Below, piece after piece: positions 41,841-49,623 of a DNA stretch of 64,000 nt (the first letter of the stretch is position 1; each line of letters starts with the position of its first letter). A program made the translations under genes and the position numbers. The DNA comes from Rhodoferax sp. WC2427 (GTDB lineage Bacteria; Pseudomonadota; Gammaproteobacteria; Burkholderiales; Burkholderiaceae_C). The DNA is taken from the NCBI RefSeq assembly GCF_040822085.1, contig NZ_CP162006.1, positions 4,712,001-4,776,000 of the forward strand, written 5' to 3'. The notes below the pieces were generated by a model that was given only the letters and a program-made list of their open reading frames with translations, was not told the DNA's origin and made no database searches.

Positions 41841-43213
41841 TGGGGCGGTTCGCGGAATTCGACGTAGGCCCGCGAACGCACCTGCTCCAGCCAGCGGGCG
41901 TAGGCCTCGTCCAGCTTCTTCTCGCGCACGATGCCACGGGCGATTTCGCGCTGCTCTTTCGGGGTCACGGCGGCCTCGCGGCGCTCCAGCAGTTGCACCA
42001 GGTGCACGCCAAAACGCGACACCAGCGGATCCGCAATCTGGCCGGGCTCCAGCTTGTCCAGCGCCTCTTCAAATTCGGGCACAAACTGGCCGGGGCTGGA
42101 CCAGCCCAGGTCGCCGCCCTGGGCTGCGCTGCCGTCGGTCGAGTTTTCCTTGGCCAACTGGGCAAAGTCGGCCTGGCCGCTCTGGATGCGGCGCTTGAAG
42201 TCGTTCATGCGCTCCACGGCGGCGGACTCGGTCAGGCGCGGGCCGGTGCGCAGCAGGATGTGGCGCGCGTGCTGCTGGACCACGGTGGTGGCCAGGCCGC
42301 CCTGGCGTTTGTCCAGCACCTTCAGGATATGGAAGCCGGCACCCGATCGGACCACGGCACTGACACCGCCCGTGTCCAGGCCACGGGTGGCCTCCACAAA
42401 GACATCCGGATAGCGGTCGGCCGGGCGCATGCCCATCGCGCCGCCACGGGCGTGGTCGGGGGCGTCCGACGATGTGCGGGCCAAGCCCGCGAAGTCGGCA
42501 CCGGCCGCGGCCCGCGCACGCAGGCTCTCGGCCTTGGCTTGCAGGGTGGCGACTTGCTCGGGGGAAGCGTTTTCGGGCACGGCCACCAGCACCATGGCCA
42601 GGTTGAGCTCCAGGGCGCTGGGGTCGGTGTTGGCCTGCTGGTCGCGCAGGTACTGGTCGACATCGGCATCGCTGACGCGCTGGCGGGCATCGATTTCGCG
42701 GTCTCGCAAGCGGGTCAGGATGAGCTGGTTGCGCAGCTCTTCGCGGAACTGGGCGGGCACCATGCCGTCCTGCACCATCCGGCGGCGCAGTTCGGGCACG
42801 TCCAGCTGGTTTTGCCGGGCCACGTTCAGCTCGGCAGCATCCACCGTCGCATCATCGATCTTCAAGCCGGTTTCGGCGGCCAACTGCAACTGGGCTTTTT
42901 CCAGGATCAGGCGATCCAGCACCTGGCGGACCACCACAGCCTGGTCGGCTTCACCGGCCGGTGTGCCTTGCTGGGCCATCTGCTGCAGGGTGCGGATGAC
43001 GCGGGCGCGCACTTCGTTGTTGGTGATCGGCTCGGAATTGACCACGGCGACGATGAAGTCCGCCTGGCGCTGCGCATCGGAGGTGCGGGCAGGGATGTTG
43101 CCCGTCAGACCGGTGCCTGCGCCCGTGGAGGGGCGCAGCCCCTGGGCGGATGCGGTCAGGGCCGCCAACGCCGCCAAGCCCAGCAGCGTCTTGCGAAAAA
43201 AGCGATTGCTCAT
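41837..43213 (-). CDS. surA: Periplasmic chaperone/peptidyl-prolyl isomerase SurA
   Basis: The 458-residue protein has a signal peptide ([15 protein letters not shown]), an N-terminal chaperone domain ([20 protein letters not shown]) and two parvulin-type domains, the second with [20 protein letters not shown]. It escorts outer-membrane proteins in the periplasm. It lies between lptD (35-base gap upstream) and rsmA, the standard lptD-surA-rsmA order. Confidence 0.95.
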   Translation of the reverse strand: MSNRFFRKTLLGLAALAALTASAQGLRPSTGAGTGLTGNIPARTSDAQRQADFIVAVVNSEPITNNEVRARVIRTLQQMAQQGTPAGEADQAVVVRQVLDRLILEKAQLQLAAETGLKIDDATVDAAELNVARQNQLDVPELRRRMVQDGMVPAQFREELRNQLILTRLRDREIDARQRVSDADVDQYLRDQQANTDPSALELNLAMVLVAVPENASPEQVATLQAKAESLRARAAAGADFAGLARTSSDAPDHARGGAMGMRPADRYPDVFVEATRGLDTGGVSAVVRSGAGFHILKVLDKRQGGLATTVVQQHARHILLRTGPRLTESAAVERMNDFKRRIQSGQADFAQLAKENSTDGSAAQGGDLGWSSPGQFVPEFEEALDKLEPGQIADPLVSRFGVHLVQLLERREAAVTPKEQREIARGIVREKKLDEAYARWLEQVRSRAYVEFREPPQ

Positions 43214-43248
43214 GGTACAGATAGGGGAAAAGAGGGGAACGTAGAAGG

Positions 43249-45645
43249 CTAGTCGTACTGGCTAAAGCGGCTAGGGGTGGTGGTCTGCTCGCGCAGGTAC
43301 TGGTAGCGGGGGATATTTTCTTTCAGGACCGACAGGGGGTTGGTGCCCACACCCAGGCGGGTGAAGCCGACAAACTCCAACTGGAACGAGATCTTCTGGT
43401 TGGCGGTGGTGGTGGTGCCGGTTTGGGTGCGGTCCAGCACGATACGGCCCAGCCAGCAGCCCGCATCATATTCAAAGCCCACCACGCCATCCACTAGCTT
43501 GCGGTCGTGCATGCTGTAGTTCAGGCGGCCCACGCTGTACCAGCGGCCCGCGCCCTGGCCTTGCCCGGCACCCAGGTCTTGGCCCTTGTCGCCCCACAGG
43601 GCGCTCAGCGGCCACTGCCAGCCGATGTCGATCTGCTCGCTGCCGTCGGTGGCCGTGGCGCTGGAGTTGCGCTGGTAGCGGTAGGCGGCGCTGATGACCC
43701 GGTAGTTGCCGGGGTTCCAGCGCCCACCGACGCTGGCGCGCTGGGAGCGGCCGGTGTCGGGGTTGTACTGCACCGTGGTGTCAAAGGTCCAGCGCGGATC
43801 CCAGTTGAGCTGCGCACCCACCAGAAAGTCGCTCAGGCGGTCGGTGGCGGGCGTGCCACCAGGCAGGGTAACCCGCTGGTCCTTGAAACGCAGGCGCTGG
43901 GCCACGCCAAACTGGGCCAACTGGGCACCGGTGGCGGGCTCCAGGAAGCGGGTGGTGACCCCCAGGGTCAGCAGGTTGTTGTCGGCGATGCGGTCGTTGC
44001 CGCCAAAGGCGTTTTCGGTGAAGACGGTGGCAAAGTTGAAGTCGTTCAGCGCCGAGTCGTAGTTGGGCAACAGGCTTTGGTTGCGGTACGGCGTGTTGAC
44101 GTAGAAGGCGCGCGGCTCCAGGGTCTGGCGCAGCGCCTTGCCCCAGAAGCTGGCATCGCGCTCAAAAACCAGCCCGGTGTCCAGGCTGAAGGTGGGCACG
44201 GTGCGGTCGGCCGTGGTCGCACCGTTGGCCAGCGCTTCATCGAATTCATAGCGGGTGGCATGCAGCTGCAGCTTGGGGGTGATGAACCAGCCCGGTGCCA
44301 CCCAGGGGCGGCTGATCTGGCCCAGGGCAAAGCTGCGCTTGGCGTTGGGCTGCCTGGTCAGGCTGCGGTCGGCCGAAAAATGGGTGTAGTCGCCGTCCAC
44401 CGAGGCATCGAAGCCGCCAGGCAGGTCATAGCGGGCATAGCGCCCGGTGATCTGGGGCAGGCGGTCGTATGGCGGCACGATGGGTGCCGTCACGCTTTGC
44501 AGCGTCTGCCATTTCAGCGTACGCAGGCTGGTAAAGAAGTTGCCGCGCGCCCACGACACAGTGGCGTCGTTGGCCAGCAGGCGCTGGGTCAGCGAGGTGG
44601 TGGCGCGGCCAAAATCGCTCCAGTAGTTGTCGTCGCTGACGCGGTTCAAATTCAGGTTCAGCCCCAGCCCGCCCACGCCCGCAAGGCCAGTCTGGACGGT
44701 GCCGGAATGCAGCAGCGCGTAACTCCAACGCGAACGGTCGCGCAGCGAGTCGTTGGGCATGTAGTTGGTGCGCAGCGTGCCGCGGTAGTCGGGCTCCAGA
44801 TAGCGGAATTCGCCGCCCAGGTCCACGCCGCGCTTGCTCATCACGGTGGGGAAAAAGGTGGCGTCCCGGTTGGGCGCGATGTTCCAATAATAGGGAACCG
44901 TCAGCTCTACGCCGTTGATGTTGTCCAGCCCGATGGTGGGCGGCAGGTAGCCGGACTTGCGCTTGTCGGTCAGCGGGAAGTCCATGGTCGGAAAGGCCAG
45001 GATGGGCACATCCTGGAAGCGCAGCACCGCGCCCTCGGCAGTGCCGACTTCTTCTTCGGTGTCGATGCTGATGGTGGTGGCGCGCAGCATCCAGGCGGGC
45101 ATCCAGCTCGGGCCGGATTCGCGGCGGCAGGTGCTGTAGGTGGCGTTGTGCAGCACCACGCGGCTGTCGTCCACGAAGTCGGCCCGGTCGGCCTGGCCAA
45201 AGGCCCCGTTTTTCAGGAACTGGTAGCGCGGCTCGTTGAAGAAGCCCTCAAACGCATCGACCTTGAGCTCCAGCGCCGGGCCTTCGTAGATATTGCCCGC
45301 GCGGTTGATGTGCACATTGCCGCGCGCCTTGACCAGATCGTCGGGCTGGTAGTACTCCACGCGGTCGGCCTGCAGCACCATATCGCCCTTGCGCATCATG
45401 GCGTGGCCGTCGATCACGGTATCCAGGTCCGGGCGGCCCAGGCTGTGGTCCCCCGAGAAAAAGGTCGGCATCTGCTCGCGCATGGCCAGCGGAATCTGCT
45501 CTTGCAGCAAGGCGCTGGGCTTGAGCACCAGCGGTGCCTCGGCCTCTTCGGCGTGCAAGACACAAGGCAGCAAGGCCACAGCAACCCAGGCCACGGGCGT
45601 GAGAGTGAAGCGGCGGCGGCGGGTACTGCGCTGGGTTTCAGGCAT
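43249..45645 (-). CDS. lptD: LPS-assembly outer-membrane protein LptD
   Basis: The 798-residue protein has a signal peptide (VAWVAVALLPCVLHA), an N-terminal OstA-like beta-jellyroll (DTVIDGHAMMRKGDMVLQAD... VHINRAG) and a large C-terminal barrel. It inserts LPS into the outer leaflet with LptE. Cysteines suitable for disulfides occur (STCRRE; GCWLG). ATG 45645 is preferred over an in-frame TTG at 45648. Divergent from the AmgK-like gene 66 bases away. Confidence 0.95.
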   Translation of the reverse strand: MPETQRSTRRRRFTLTPVAWVAVALLPCVLHAEEAEAPLVLKPSALLQEQIPLAMREQMPTFFSGDHSLGRPDLDTVIDGHAMMRKGDMVLQADRVEYYQPDDLVKARGNVHINRAGNIYEGPALELKVDAFEGFFNEPRYQFLKNGAFGQADRADFVDDSRVVLHNATYSTCRRESGPSWMPAWMLRATTISIDTEEEVGTAEGAVLRFQDVPILAFPTMDFPLTDKRKSGYLPPTIGLDNINGVELTVPYYWNIAPNRDATFFPTVMSKRGVDLGGEFRYLEPDYRGTLRTNYMPNDSLRDRSRWSYALLHSGTVQTGLAGVGGLGLNLNLNRVSDDNYWSDFGRATTSLTQRLLANDATVSWARGNFFTSLRTLKWQTLQSVTAPIVPPYDRLPQITGRYARYDLPGGFDASVDGDYTHFSADRSLTRQPNAKRSFALGQISRPWVAPGWFITPKLQLHATRYEFDEALANGATTADRTVPTFSLDTGLVFERDASFWGKALRQTLEPRAFYVNTPYRNQSLLPNYDSALNDFNFATVFTENAFGGNDRIADNNLLTLGVTTRFLEPATGAQLAQFGVAQRLRFKDQRVTLPGGTPATDRLSDFLVGAQLNWDPRWTFDTTVQYNPDTGRSQRASVGGRWNPGNYRVISAAYRYQRNSSATATDGSEQIDIGWQWPLSALWGDKGQDLGAGQGQGAGRWYSVGRLNYSMHDRKLVDGVVGFEYDAGCWLGRIVLDRTQTGTTTTANQKISFQLEFVGFTRLGVGTNPLSVLKENIPRYQYLREQTTTPSRFSQYD

Positions 45646-45711
45646 CAAAGGGAGGACTCGGTCAGGCGAAGGGGTTATCCAGATAAGCCGGATTTGTAGA
45701 ATGGATTATCC

Positions 45712-46809
45712 ATGAGCCCTACCTCCCCCCCGCCATCACCGGCAACTTCTTCCCCCTCCGCCCCCATCGTCTGGGCCGATGCCCTGCGCGCGCAGGCCTT
45801 CCACACCTGGCTGAACACGGTCGCCGGGCCGCACCAGCTGCAGCCTGACAGCCTGCGCCTGGCCGCCGCCGATGCCGGTTTTCGCCGCTATTTCCGGCTG
45901 GCATCCACTGAACCTGGTACCGGCAGCTGCATCGTGATGGATGCCCCGCCCGACAAGGAGAACTGCGAAGCCTTCGCCCGCATCGCCGCCCTGATGGCCC
46001 AGGCCGGGCTGCGCGTGCCCGAGGTGCTGGCCTGGGACGAGGCCCACGGTTTCATGCTGCTGACCGACCTGGGCACGCAAACCATGCTGGAGCTGCTGCA
46101 AAGCGATGCGCACCCCGCGCCCACCCCGCTGTTCCACCAGGCGGTAGATACGCTGATCACCCTGCAGCTCGCCTCCCAGCCCGGCGTGCTGCCCGCCTAC
46201 GACGCGGCCACGCTGCAGCGCGAGCTGGCCCTGTTCCCCGACTGGTACATCGCCCAGCACCGCGGCATCACCCTGGACGCCACCCAGCGCGCCACGCTGG
46301 ACAACGTGTTCGCCCAGATCGTGGCCAACAACCTGGAAGCCCCCAGCGTCTACGTGCACCGCGACTTCATGCCCCGCAATTTAATGGTCGGCAGCGACAA
46401 GCTCGGCGTACTCGACTTCCAGGACGCCCTCTACGGCCCCATCACCTACGACATCGCCTGCCTGCTGCGCGACGCGTTCCACAGCTGGGAAGAAGACTTC
46501 GTGCTGGACATCACCATCCGCTACTGGGAGCGCGCCCGCAAGGCCGGGCTGCCAGTGGGCGACGACTTTGGCGCGTTCTACCGCAGCGTGGAGTGGATGG
46601 GCCTGCAGCGCCACCTCAAAGTGGCCGGCATCTTCGCCCGCCTGACCCTGCGCGACGGCAAACCCAAGTACCTGGCCGACACGCCCCGTTTCATCACTTA
46701 CATCCGCGCCACCGCAGGCCGCTACCGCGAGCTGACCCCGCTGCTGCGCCTGATCGACAAGATCGAAGGCACCCAGGCGGCCACCGGCTTTGCCTACGGG
46801 CGCATGTAG
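45712..46809 (+). CDS. amgK: AmgK-like N-acetylmuramate/N-acetylglucosamine kinase
   Basis: The 365-residue protein has an aminoglycoside-phosphotransferase fold with the Brenner loop VHRDFMPRNLMV and the metal motif LDFQDALYGPITYDIACL, close to AmgK, which phosphorylates MurNAc at C1 for recycling. MurU, the next enzyme, is at 34410-35120. The N-terminal 25 residues are Pro/Ser-rich. Divergent from lptD. Confidence 0.83.
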   Translation: MSPTSPPPSPATSSPSAPIVWADALRAQAFHTWLNTVAGPHQLQPDSLRLAAADAGFRRYFRLASTEPGTGSCIVMDAPPDKENCEAFARIAALMAQAGLRVPEVLAWDEAHGFMLLTDLGTQTMLELLQSDAHPAPTPLFHQAVDTLITLQLASQPGVLPAYDAATLQRELALFPDWYIAQHRGITLDATQRATLDNVFAQIVANNLEAPSVYVHRDFMPRNLMVGSDKLGVLDFQDALYGPITYDIACLLRDAFHSWEEDFVLDITIRYWERARKAGLPVGDDFGAFYRSVEWMGLQRHLKVAGIFARLTLRDGKPKYLADTPRFITYIRATAGRYRELTPLLRLIDKIEGTQAATGFAYGRM

Positions 46810-46874
46810 AAATTTATAAAAAATAAGGCTCCAGCGCTTATTCCATAAGCGTGACAAGCTACACAAACAATAGC
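46810..46874 (+). repeat. Interspersed element copy R12
   Basis: AAATTTATAAAAAATAAGGC, TCCAGCGCTTATTCCATAAG, CGTGACAAGCTACACAAACA and ATAGC. It starts at the base after the amgK stop and ends 11 bases before the rsmE start, so it holds the rsmE ribosome-binding region. Confidence 0.9.
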
Positions 46875-46885
46875 AATCGACCTCC

Positions 46886-47587
46886 ATGCCCCGTTTCTAC
46901 TGTCCTGCCCCTCTGGCCACCGGGGCCACGCTGGACCTGCCCGCCGGGCCCGCCCGCCATGTGCAGGTGCTGCGCATGCAGCCCGGCCAGACCATCACCT
47001 TGTTCAACGGCCAGGGCGGCGAGTTCGAGGCCACCATCGAGCGCATGGGCCGCAGCGACGTGGCCGTGGTGGTGGGCGCGCACGACCCGGTCGAACGCGA
47101 AGCCGCCCGCGCCGTGCACCTGGTGCTGGGCATGCCCGCCAACGACCGCATGGACTGGCTGGTGGAAAAAGCCGCCGAGCTGGGCGTGACCAGCATCCAG
47201 CCCCTGGTGTGCGAGCGCAGCGTGCTGCGCCTGAACGGCGAGCGGGCCGACAAAAAGCGCGCCCACTGGCATGCCGTGGGCGTGGCCGCCTGCGAACAAT
47301 CGGGCCGCAACCGCGTGCCCGAAGTGCATGCGGTGCGCAGCTTTGCCGACTGGGTGGCCAGCGCCGAGCCAGGTTTGCTGCTGTCCCTGCGCCCCGGCAG
47401 CCAGCCCATGCTGAACGCCGTGCCCGCCACCGGCGCAATCCACTTCTTGAGCGGCCCCGAGGGCGGACTGAGCCCCTCGGAAGAAGATGCGGCCATCGCC
47501 CGCGGCTACCGCCCGGTGACCCTGGCCAACCGCGTGCTGCGCTCCGAAACCGCCCCGCTGGCCGCACTTGCCCAACTCCAGTTCTGA
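46886..47587 (+). CDS. rsmE: 16S rRNA m3U1498 methyltransferase RsmE
   Basis: The 233-residue SPOUT methyltransferase has MPRFYC at the N-terminus and the knotted AdoMet site motifs LSGPEGGLS and RVLRSETAPLAAL. It methylates U1498 of 16S rRNA. The start follows element R12 and has no clear Shine-Dalgarno. The mksF gene starts two bases after its stop. Confidence 0.94.
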   Translation: MPRFYCPAPLATGATLDLPAGPARHVQVLRMQPGQTITLFNGQGGEFEATIERMGRSDVAVVVGAHDPVEREAARAVHLVLGMPANDRMDWLVEKAAELGVTSIQPLVCERSVLRLNGERADKKRAHWHAVGVAACEQSGRNRVPEVHAVRSFADWVASAEPGLLLSLRPGSQPMLNAVPATGAIHFLSGPEGGLSPSEEDAAIARGYRPVTLANRVLRSETAPLAALAQLQF

Positions 47588-47589
47588 GC

Positions 47590-48894
47590 ATGGATGAGTT
47601 AACTCCCGCTGACAGCGACACCACGCTGTCGGATTACTTCCGCGACGCCGATTTCGCCAGCGAATCCGTGTTGGCCTGGCGCATCGACCAGCACGGCGGC
47701 CTGGTGGACGGGCTGCGCGGCCTGTTCCATGGCCCCGCCGGGCTGGTACGGCTGCGGCTGTTTGTCTTCATGGGCCTGCTGGGCCAGAGCGAGGCCAGCC
47801 TCAACCGCGACCAGATCAACGAACTCTTCCACGCCGTGCGCCCGGAAGCGCTGGACACGGTGTTCAAGCGCTTTCGCGACACCGGCCTGCTGCTGTGGGA
47901 CGAAACCCAACGCCGCACCAGCCTCACGCCGCTGGCGCAGCAGCTCGCGGGCGTGCTGGGCGTGTTCAACACCGCGCCGCAGGGGGCCGATGGCGATGGC
48001 GACCTGGCCAGCCTGCTCAGCCAGGTGGTGGGCGCCGACCAGCTCGGCACCCTGGATGCCGCCCAGGTGCAGATGCTGCAAGCCCAGCTGGGCCGCCTGC
48101 ACGCTGAATTTGAAGATGCCATCGCCAGCGGCTCGGAGTTCCGCCTGCGCGAAGCCCGCACCCGCTACGACCGGGCTGCCCGCCTGATCGACAAGGCCAG
48201 CAGCGCCATCGCCACCCTCATCGGCAATGCCCACGGCCACGTGGCCCTGGAGCGCGCCGCCCGCGCCTTGGGCCAGGCCCAGGGCCGCCTGCTGGCCATG
48301 GCCAGCCAGTTCAACCGCGCCCTGCAGCAGGTAGACCGCCAGCGCGTCACCCTGGGCACCACCGGCATCACCAGCACCGACGTGAAACGCTGGCTGCAAA
48401 CCCTGGCCGCGCCCGAACATCTGCTGGCCGATGCGCTGGCCCGCCCGGTGGGCATGGTGGCCTTGTCTCCCCATGAATTGCTCGATGTGACCGAAGCCGA
48501 ATTTGAACGCGACCGCCCCACGCTGGGCCTGCCCGATGCCCTGCCGCTGTCGCAAGCCGCGCCGCTGGGCGAACTCAGCGCCGTGGCCCTGCCGCAGGCG
48601 CTGGCTGATTTGTCGGACCTGCTGGCCAGCTGGGATACCAGCCCCCGGCGCGCCGTCGATGCGCTGCTGGGCGATACCCCACTGGATGCCGAATACGCCC
48701 ACGTGGCCTACAAAGCCCAGCTCCTGCCGCTGCTGGGCGATGCCCAGGCCGTCCAACTGCCCGGTGCCACCGGCGACCTGGCCCGCCAGCCCTGGCGCGT
48801 CGAATGGAGCACCGACTTCCTGACGCTGGACCATCCCACGCTGGCCGGGGTCAGCGCGGGCACCCTGCACCCTACCGAAGAAAAAAGCGAGTAA
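47590..48894 (+). CDS. mksF: MksF-like kleisin subunit of condensin-type complex
   Basis: The 434-residue protein is likely the kleisin MksF (JetA-like). It has an N-terminal winged-helix region (LRLFVFMGLLGQSEASLNRDQINELFHAV), a long helical coil (about 180-265) and a C-terminal domain. It starts two bases after rsmE and is followed three bases later by mksE, the F-E-B order of Mks/Wadjet loci. The subunit name rests on context and overall pattern, not on a family motif I can prove. Confidence 0.7.
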   Translation: MDELTPADSDTTLSDYFRDADFASESVLAWRIDQHGGLVDGLRGLFHGPAGLVRLRLFVFMGLLGQSEASLNRDQINELFHAVRPEALDTVFKRFRDTGLLLWDETQRRTSLTPLAQQLAGVLGVFNTAPQGADGDGDLASLLSQVVGADQLGTLDAAQVQMLQAQLGRLHAEFEDAIASGSEFRLREARTRYDRAARLIDKASSAIATLIGNAHGHVALERAARALGQAQGRLLAMASQFNRALQQVDRQRVTLGTTGITSTDVKRWLQTLAAPEHLLADALARPVGMVALSPHELLDVTEAEFERDRPTLGLPDALPLSQAAPLGELSAVALPQALADLSDLLASWDTSPRRAVDALLGDTPLDAEYAHVAYKAQLLPLLGDAQAVQLPGATGDLARQPWRVEWSTDFLTLDHPTLAGVSAGTLHPTEEKSE

Positions 48895-48897
48895 ACC

Positions 48898-49554
48898 ATG
48901 GACGAAGCCGCCCTGTTGGTCGCCGAACTGCTGGCCCGCCGCAGCCTGCCACGCACCCACGCCCGCGTGCGCCGCGCCCTGGTCAACGCCGAGTTGTTTG
49001 CCCAGGTCACCCAGCGCCTGGCCGACATCGGCCTGCGCTGGATGGACAACATCTACGCCGACCACGTCAGCCTGGCCCTGCTGCCCGCCGCCCAGGCCCA
49101 GGTGATGGGCGAGGCCGGGGTCAACGCCAACAACAACCTGGAGCTGCCGCGCGACGGCGTGGCCCTGCTGGTGGTGCTGTGGGCGCTGATCATCCTGCCC
49201 AAGCGCGAGCGCCAGACCAGCCGCGCCCCGGTGGCCGAGCCGCAAAACGAGATGTTCGCCAGCAGCAAACCCCTGCCCGCCGTGCGCGACGTGAGCCCGG
49301 TGCTGTCGTACAAGGCCCTGCTGGAAGACTACGGCCCCCAGCTCGGCAAAAAAACCCGTCTCGACGGCAACCTCAAGCTGCTGGAACGCCACGGCTTCAT
49401 CCTGCGCAGGCAAGACGACATCCTTGAGGGCCCGCTGCTCGACGTGCTGCTGGACTACGACATCCTGGCCCCGCGCATCCTCGACGGGGCCCTGGCCGAC
49501 GTGCTGGCCCGCGAGCAGGCCGCCCGCGCCGCCGAGGCCGCGCATGCGGCCTAA
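48898..49554 (+). CDS. mksE: MksE-like (KITE) subunit
   Basis: The 218-residue protein resembles MksE/JetB-type tandem winged-helix proteins that dimerise and bind the kleisin: a first helical unit (residues 1-110) and a second winged unit (LEDYGPQLGKKTRLDGNLKLLERHGFILRR) near residue 140-170. Its TAA stop abuts element R13. Assigned mainly by gene order. Confidence 0.68.
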   Translation: MDEAALLVAELLARRSLPRTHARVRRALVNAELFAQVTQRLADIGLRWMDNIYADHVSLALLPAAQAQVMGEAGVNANNNLELPRDGVALLVVLWALIILPKRERQTSRAPVAEPQNEMFASSKPLPAVRDVSPVLSYKALLEDYGPQLGKKTRLDGNLKLLERHGFILRRQDDILEGPLLDVLLDYDILAPRILDGALADVLAREQAARAAEAAHAA

Positions 49555-49617
49555 ATTTATGAAAAATAAGCCCCTGGCGCTTATTCCATCAGCGCAAGCA
49601 GCTATTATTTTTGAAGT
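49553..49617 (+). repeat. Interspersed element copy R13
   Basis: TAAATTTATGAAAAATAAGC, CCCTGGCGCTTATTCCATCA, GCGCAAGCAGCTATTATTTT and TGAAGTA. It fills the gap between mksE and mksB, and its left end gives the mksE stop TAA. Confidence 0.9.
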
Positions 49618-49623
49618 AAACCC

